Assembly (NCBI RefSeq): GCF_011392115.1
Contig: NZ_JAAJBT010000001.1
Coordinates: forward strand, 62,001 to 126,000
DNA: 64,000 bases
DNA from: Flavobacterium difficile
Lineage (GTDB): Bacteria > Bacteroidota > Bacteroidia > Flavobacteriales > Flavobacteriaceae
Reading direction: 5' to 3'
Shown here: positions 61,175 through 64,000 of the stretch, in pieces
Numbering within the stretch: the stretch's first letter is position 1
How the letters are laid out: every line of letters begins with the position of its first letter
Position numbers and translations under genes: made by a program
Notes under the pieces: model-generated
Seen by the model: the letters and a program-made list of their open reading frames with translations, nothing else
What the model was told of the DNA's origin: nothing
Database searches by the model: none

Positions 61175-62998
61175 CTAAAGATTTCCAATCACTTTATCTT
61201 TAGGATATTTTACTTTATAACTAATTCTGTATTTCTTGGTTTCGTTGGGTTTTAGTTTGATTTCCCAAGTTAAAACACCTGTTTCTTCATTCGCTTTAGC
61301 GCCGTCTTTTTCTAAAAGCTCTACCGTCATTTCTTTATCAGAACTTAACGGATATTGATCTTTTAGCAACATGTTAATTTCTTCTTTTTTATTGTTTCGA
61401 ACAGTAATGTCATAGGTAAAAGTTTGTTCTTTATAAGAAGATAAAAATTTCGTTCCCGATTTATCTACCACTTTTTCACGTTTGATAGAGATTTTTTTAT
61501 CTCTTCCCATGCTTAAATTTAACGTGTCTTGTGTTTGGTTAGGATTGATTACGGTTTTGCCTACATACATGCCTTCGAAAATGATATTTGCTTCACCAGG
61601 TAATAAATTATACTTAGAATAATCGTTCAATTCGGCTAATAAAAAGGCTTCATTTTCTGCTTTAGGTACAGCGTAATATTTGTAAGTGGCAGGCAATTTT
61701 AAATCTTTCAACGCCACACTATGCGCTTTTCCGTTTGACAAAATGTCGTAGGGAATATCAATATCGAAAGAAACGTTTAGTTCTTGCTCTTCGATTGTAG
61801 TATAATCGTCCATGTTTTTTGTTGAAATAAGAATTACGCCATTTGACCCACGATTTCCGTATTGAGCAATTGCATTTGCATCTTTTAAAACGGATACAGA
61901 TTTAATACTATTTGGAGATAGTTTTTTAAAATCATCAGCATTTGTTGGGAAACCATTAATCACATATAATGGGTCAATATCAGCATTGTTGGTACCAACA
62001 CCGCGAATTATCACTTTTTGATTAGCTCCTGGTTGACCGTTTGCAGAAGTAATATTTAAACCAGCTAGCTCTCCTTGAAGTGTATTTATAGTAGACGCGT
62101 TAGGTCTGTTATCAAACTCTTTAAATCTGTTTTCATATCTCAAAAACCATGCTTGTAACAATGGCGCCACATTGTTTTGATTTGGATTGCCACTGGAAAG
62201 GGTTAGTTTGACTTTTTTCCAATCAATTCCTGTGCTTTGCATAACTTTGGCTTTGTACATTAAGTTAATTGGCGAGTTGATATTTTCCGCACGTAAATCG
62301 TAAAAGGGTTGCCAAGAAGCGGAGTTAGTAATATACGTCACATCTAAATTTACGATTCCAGCCACTTCATTCATCACCTGTAAAATTAATTTTCCTTTAG
62401 ATGATTTATCTTCTTTTTGGGTATTGATCACCAATTTGTTATTTAAATCGGTAAGTGTTTTGTTCCATTTCGATTCTTTCTCTTCTAAAATAACAATGGC
62501 ATTGTCTAATTCCGTTCTTTTGGCTTTATAATACTCGACTAGTTTCATTAATTCTGTTACATTTAGACCAGAATTGGCACCACCAACTGCTTTGTTTTGA
62601 TCCAACATTTCTATAGTTTGTTGATGCGAATACTTGTCAATTTGTATTTTCTTAATTTCTTTTTGAACAAAAGCAATACTGTCACGAACGCGTTTAATGG
62701 TCGGATTACTTTCGTCAATTTCATATTCTGAAATGTAATTTTGTGTAAACTGAGTAGATAAAACGGTAACACTACTTGGAGCGCCGATTTGAATGGTTCC
62801 TTCGTTTAAGTAATCAGCCACGTTTTTTATAACGATTTCGCTAGTTCCAACGGGTAAATTAACGGATGTGGTTTGAAACAATTCGGCTCCAGAAAAATAT
62901 ACAGTTGCCGCTTTAGTTTTTGCCGAAGTAAAAATCGGTTTTTGTGCTAGTGAAATAGCAGTTACCAATAAAGTTATGGTTAGAAGTAGTTTTTTCAT
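61175..62998 (-). CDS. MuiA/DUF4139 family protein with embedded SusC-type plug
   Basis: The 607-residue protein has a signal peptide (ending ISLAQ), a MuiA-type N-terminus (about 30-90) and coiled coil (about 95-195), and a DUF4139 domain (about 205-280, resuming at 400-607). Inserted at about 303-395 is a TonB-receptor plug-like segment of SusC type: LQGELAGLNITSANGQPG, VIIRGVGT, PLYVINGFP and LKDANAIAQYGNRGSNGVI. No beta-barrel follows, so it cannot be a receptor. MuiA relatives are linked to polysaccharide or envelope traits, but function is unknown. It follows the VWA gene by 4 bp. Confidence 0.87.
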   Translation of the reverse strand: MKKLLLTITLLVTAISLAQKPIFTSAKTKAATVYFSGAELFQTTSVNLPVGTSEIVIKNVADYLNEGTIQIGAPSSVTVLSTQFTQNYISEYEIDESNPTIKRVRDSIAFVQKEIKKIQIDKYSHQQTIEMLDQNKAVGGANSGLNVTELMKLVEYYKAKRTELDNAIVILEEKESKWNKTLTDLNNKLVINTQKEDKSSKGKLILQVMNEVAGIVNLDVTYITNSASWQPFYDLRAENINSPINLMYKAKVMQSTGIDWKKVKLTLSSGNPNQNNVAPLLQAWFLRYENRFKEFDNRPNASTINTLQGELAGLNITSANGQPGANQKVIIRGVGTNNADIDPLYVINGFPTNADDFKKLSPNSIKSVSVLKDANAIAQYGNRGSNGVILISTKNMDDYTTIEEQELNVSFDIDIPYDILSNGKAHSVALKDLKLPATYKYYAVPKAENEAFLLAELNDYSKYNLLPGEANIIFEGMYVGKTVINPNQTQDTLNLSMGRDKKISIKREKVVDKSGTKFLSSYKEQTFTYDITVRNNKKEEINMLLKDQYPLSSDKEMTVELLEKDGAKANEETGVLTWEIKLKPNETKKYRISYKVKYPKDKVIGNL

Positions 62999-63002
62999 GT
63001 TT

Positions 63003-64000
63003 TTATTTTTTTTCTTGAGTATAATTTTTTGTTTTGGCTAACTCGATAATTGAATTGCTAATGGCGTTTCCTAAATCGTCTTTCGTATTTTCTTTTTTTG
63101 CTTCAGCGTCTATATACGCTTGACGTTGTTTGGCTAATTCGGAAATTTCTTTCTGAATGGTTTCTCTTTCTTTTGTTTTTTCAGCTACAATTGTTTTAAT
63201 TTCTGTTGCCGATTTCCCTTTTAATTCTTCGGGTAATTCTTCGGGTTTTATTTTCAAAAGCGCAGTTGAATCTGCTTTAACTCTATCCACTAAATCCCAA
63301 TTGGTATTGGTGTAAACGGCTTTTGATTTACTCACAGCTCTTTCTGTAATATTAGCTACAGAAATACTTTCTGCATTTTTATCTTGTACCGCTTGGTTCA
63401 TTTTTTTCATTTCTCCTTCTGCGCCGTATCCAATATATGTTGCATTAATTTTGATGTTCAATTCGTTTATTCTAACGTCGTAAGGTGTTACAATATATCT
63501 TATGGTTTCATTGCTATTGATGTTGAAATATTTTCCTTGTGCTACATCAGCGCCATCTTTCCATAATAATTGTATGCCATCATTTTGATTGCCACAGAAA
63601 ATCGTATGGATATAAATCCCTTTTTTTAAAGCCTCACTAATCGCTTCTTTATATTGAATTGGTCCTTGGTTGAAGCCTTCATTGCCACAGATATACACCA
63701 ATTTCATGTTGTTTTTTCCGTCGTCCCATTTTAATTCTTTAGTCGCATCGCTTATTACAGCGCCACAATATTCTGATCCACCATTTGTTCTTAAGGAAAA
63801 TAATTTTTCAGAAATTAAATCTAAATCTGTTGTTAAAGGTGCAACTTGTCGGATGTAGTTTTTTTCTGCTGCAATTCCGTCGTTGCCATATTCGTACAAA
63901 GCAATTTCAATGGTTGGCGTTTTACCAGAATATTTTAAAGTTGTAAGAGTGTTCACAATATTCCACAATCGCGATTTGGCTTGTTCAATTAAACCATCCA
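63003..64000 (-). CDS. VWA-domain protein, N-terminus outside window
   Basis: The minus-strand frame is open from 63003 to the window edge, at least 332 residues. The first visible residues (DGLIEQAKSRLWNIVN) look like the helix right after a MIDAS DxSxS loop, so the protein carries a von Willebrand factor A domain (visible part about 1-170, with GGSEYCGAVI containing the later MIDAS threonine/serine region). A Lys/Glu-rich coiled coil ends the protein. An internal TTG could be misread as a start. It is paired with the MuiA-like gene 4 bp downstream. Confidence 0.82.
   Translation of the reverse strand, partial: DGLIEQAKSRLWNIVNTLTTLKYSGKTPTIEIALYEYGNDGIAAEKNYIRQVAPLTTDLDLISEKLFSLRTNGGSEYCGAVISDATKELKWDDGKNNMKLVYICGNEGFNQGPIQYKEAISEALKKGIYIHTIFCGNQNDGIQLLWKDGADVAQGKYFNINSNETIRYIVTPYDVRINELNIKINATYIGYGAEGEMKKMNQAVQDKNAESISVANITERAVSKSKAVYTNTNWDLVDRVKADSTALLKIKPEELPEELKGKSATEIKTIVAEKTKERETIQKEISELAKQRQAYIDAEAKKENTKDDLGNAISNSIIELAKTKNYTQEKK

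Overview
The window looks like a chromosomal stretch from a member of the Flavobacteriaceae, probably Flavobacterium or a close relative. The DNA is very AT-rich. Many genes are preceded by the Bacteroidetes-type promoter element TAnnTTTG, start sites lack clear Shine-Dalgarno sequences, and several genes start with TTG. Gene content is typical of the family: the type IX secretion/gliding lipoprotein SprE (PorW), two proteins with type IX C-terminal sorting tails, an SDR-type threonine dehydrogenase, an F1Fo ATP synthase operon without atpD/atpC, and a pdxA-DUF177-rpmF-fabH-accB-accC block.

Layout. 1-4.1 kb is the least conserved part: a truncated TPR protein and four small exported proteins of unknown role, one with a CCxxCxxCH cysteine cluster. 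4.1-12.9 kb holds an ACT-domain protein, yraN, an LD-carboxypeptidase, metG, a HAD phosphatase, a CatA-like acetyltransferase, an HRDC protein, two tandem short SSB genes and three small genes. 12.9-18.5 kb carries fatty-acid initiation (accC, accB, fabH), L32, DUF177 and pdxA, divergent from ribE. 18.5-25 kb has a type IX cargo, a tiny polyproline protein with a PID-CTERM-like tail, a CAU tRNA, methylmalonyl-CoA epimerase, rbfA, a LolC/E-type permease, and an exported globin-like lipoprotein beside a membrane-anchored HMA-like protein.

25-38.2 kb runs from a lipoprotein and mfd through sprE, a bactofilin and two small ATP-synthase accessory proteins into atpBEFHAG. 38.4-48.3 kb has an S9 peptidase, a GNAT, a lipoprotein, a polysaccharide flippase, dut, a sugar nucleotidyltransferase, a TPR protein, a DUF4292 lipoprotein and a catalytically degenerate EnvC-like M23 protein; the last six look like an envelope-assembly series. 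48.7-64 kb has dusB, an exported beta-carbonic anhydrase paired with a DUF2490 outer-membrane protein, a 2-hydroxyacid dehydrogenase, two small membrane proteins, an OlsF-like two-domain acyltransferase, xth, an OmpA-family lipoprotein, a DinB-like protein, an aldo/keto reductase, a type IX-tailed sugar dehydrogenase, a cupin, a MuiA/DUF4139 protein with an embedded SusC-type plug domain, and a truncated VWA protein.

I see no phage, integrase, transposase, CRISPR array or defence island. The most unusual signals are in the intergenic DNA (14-bp GAGCCAAG tandem repeats at two loci, a 25-bp GC-rich inverted pair, composite palindromes after envC), plus the exported globin/HMA pair, the plug-in-MuiA fusion and the PID-CTERM-like mini-protein. 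All family assignments come from reading motifs and gene order, without database searches.
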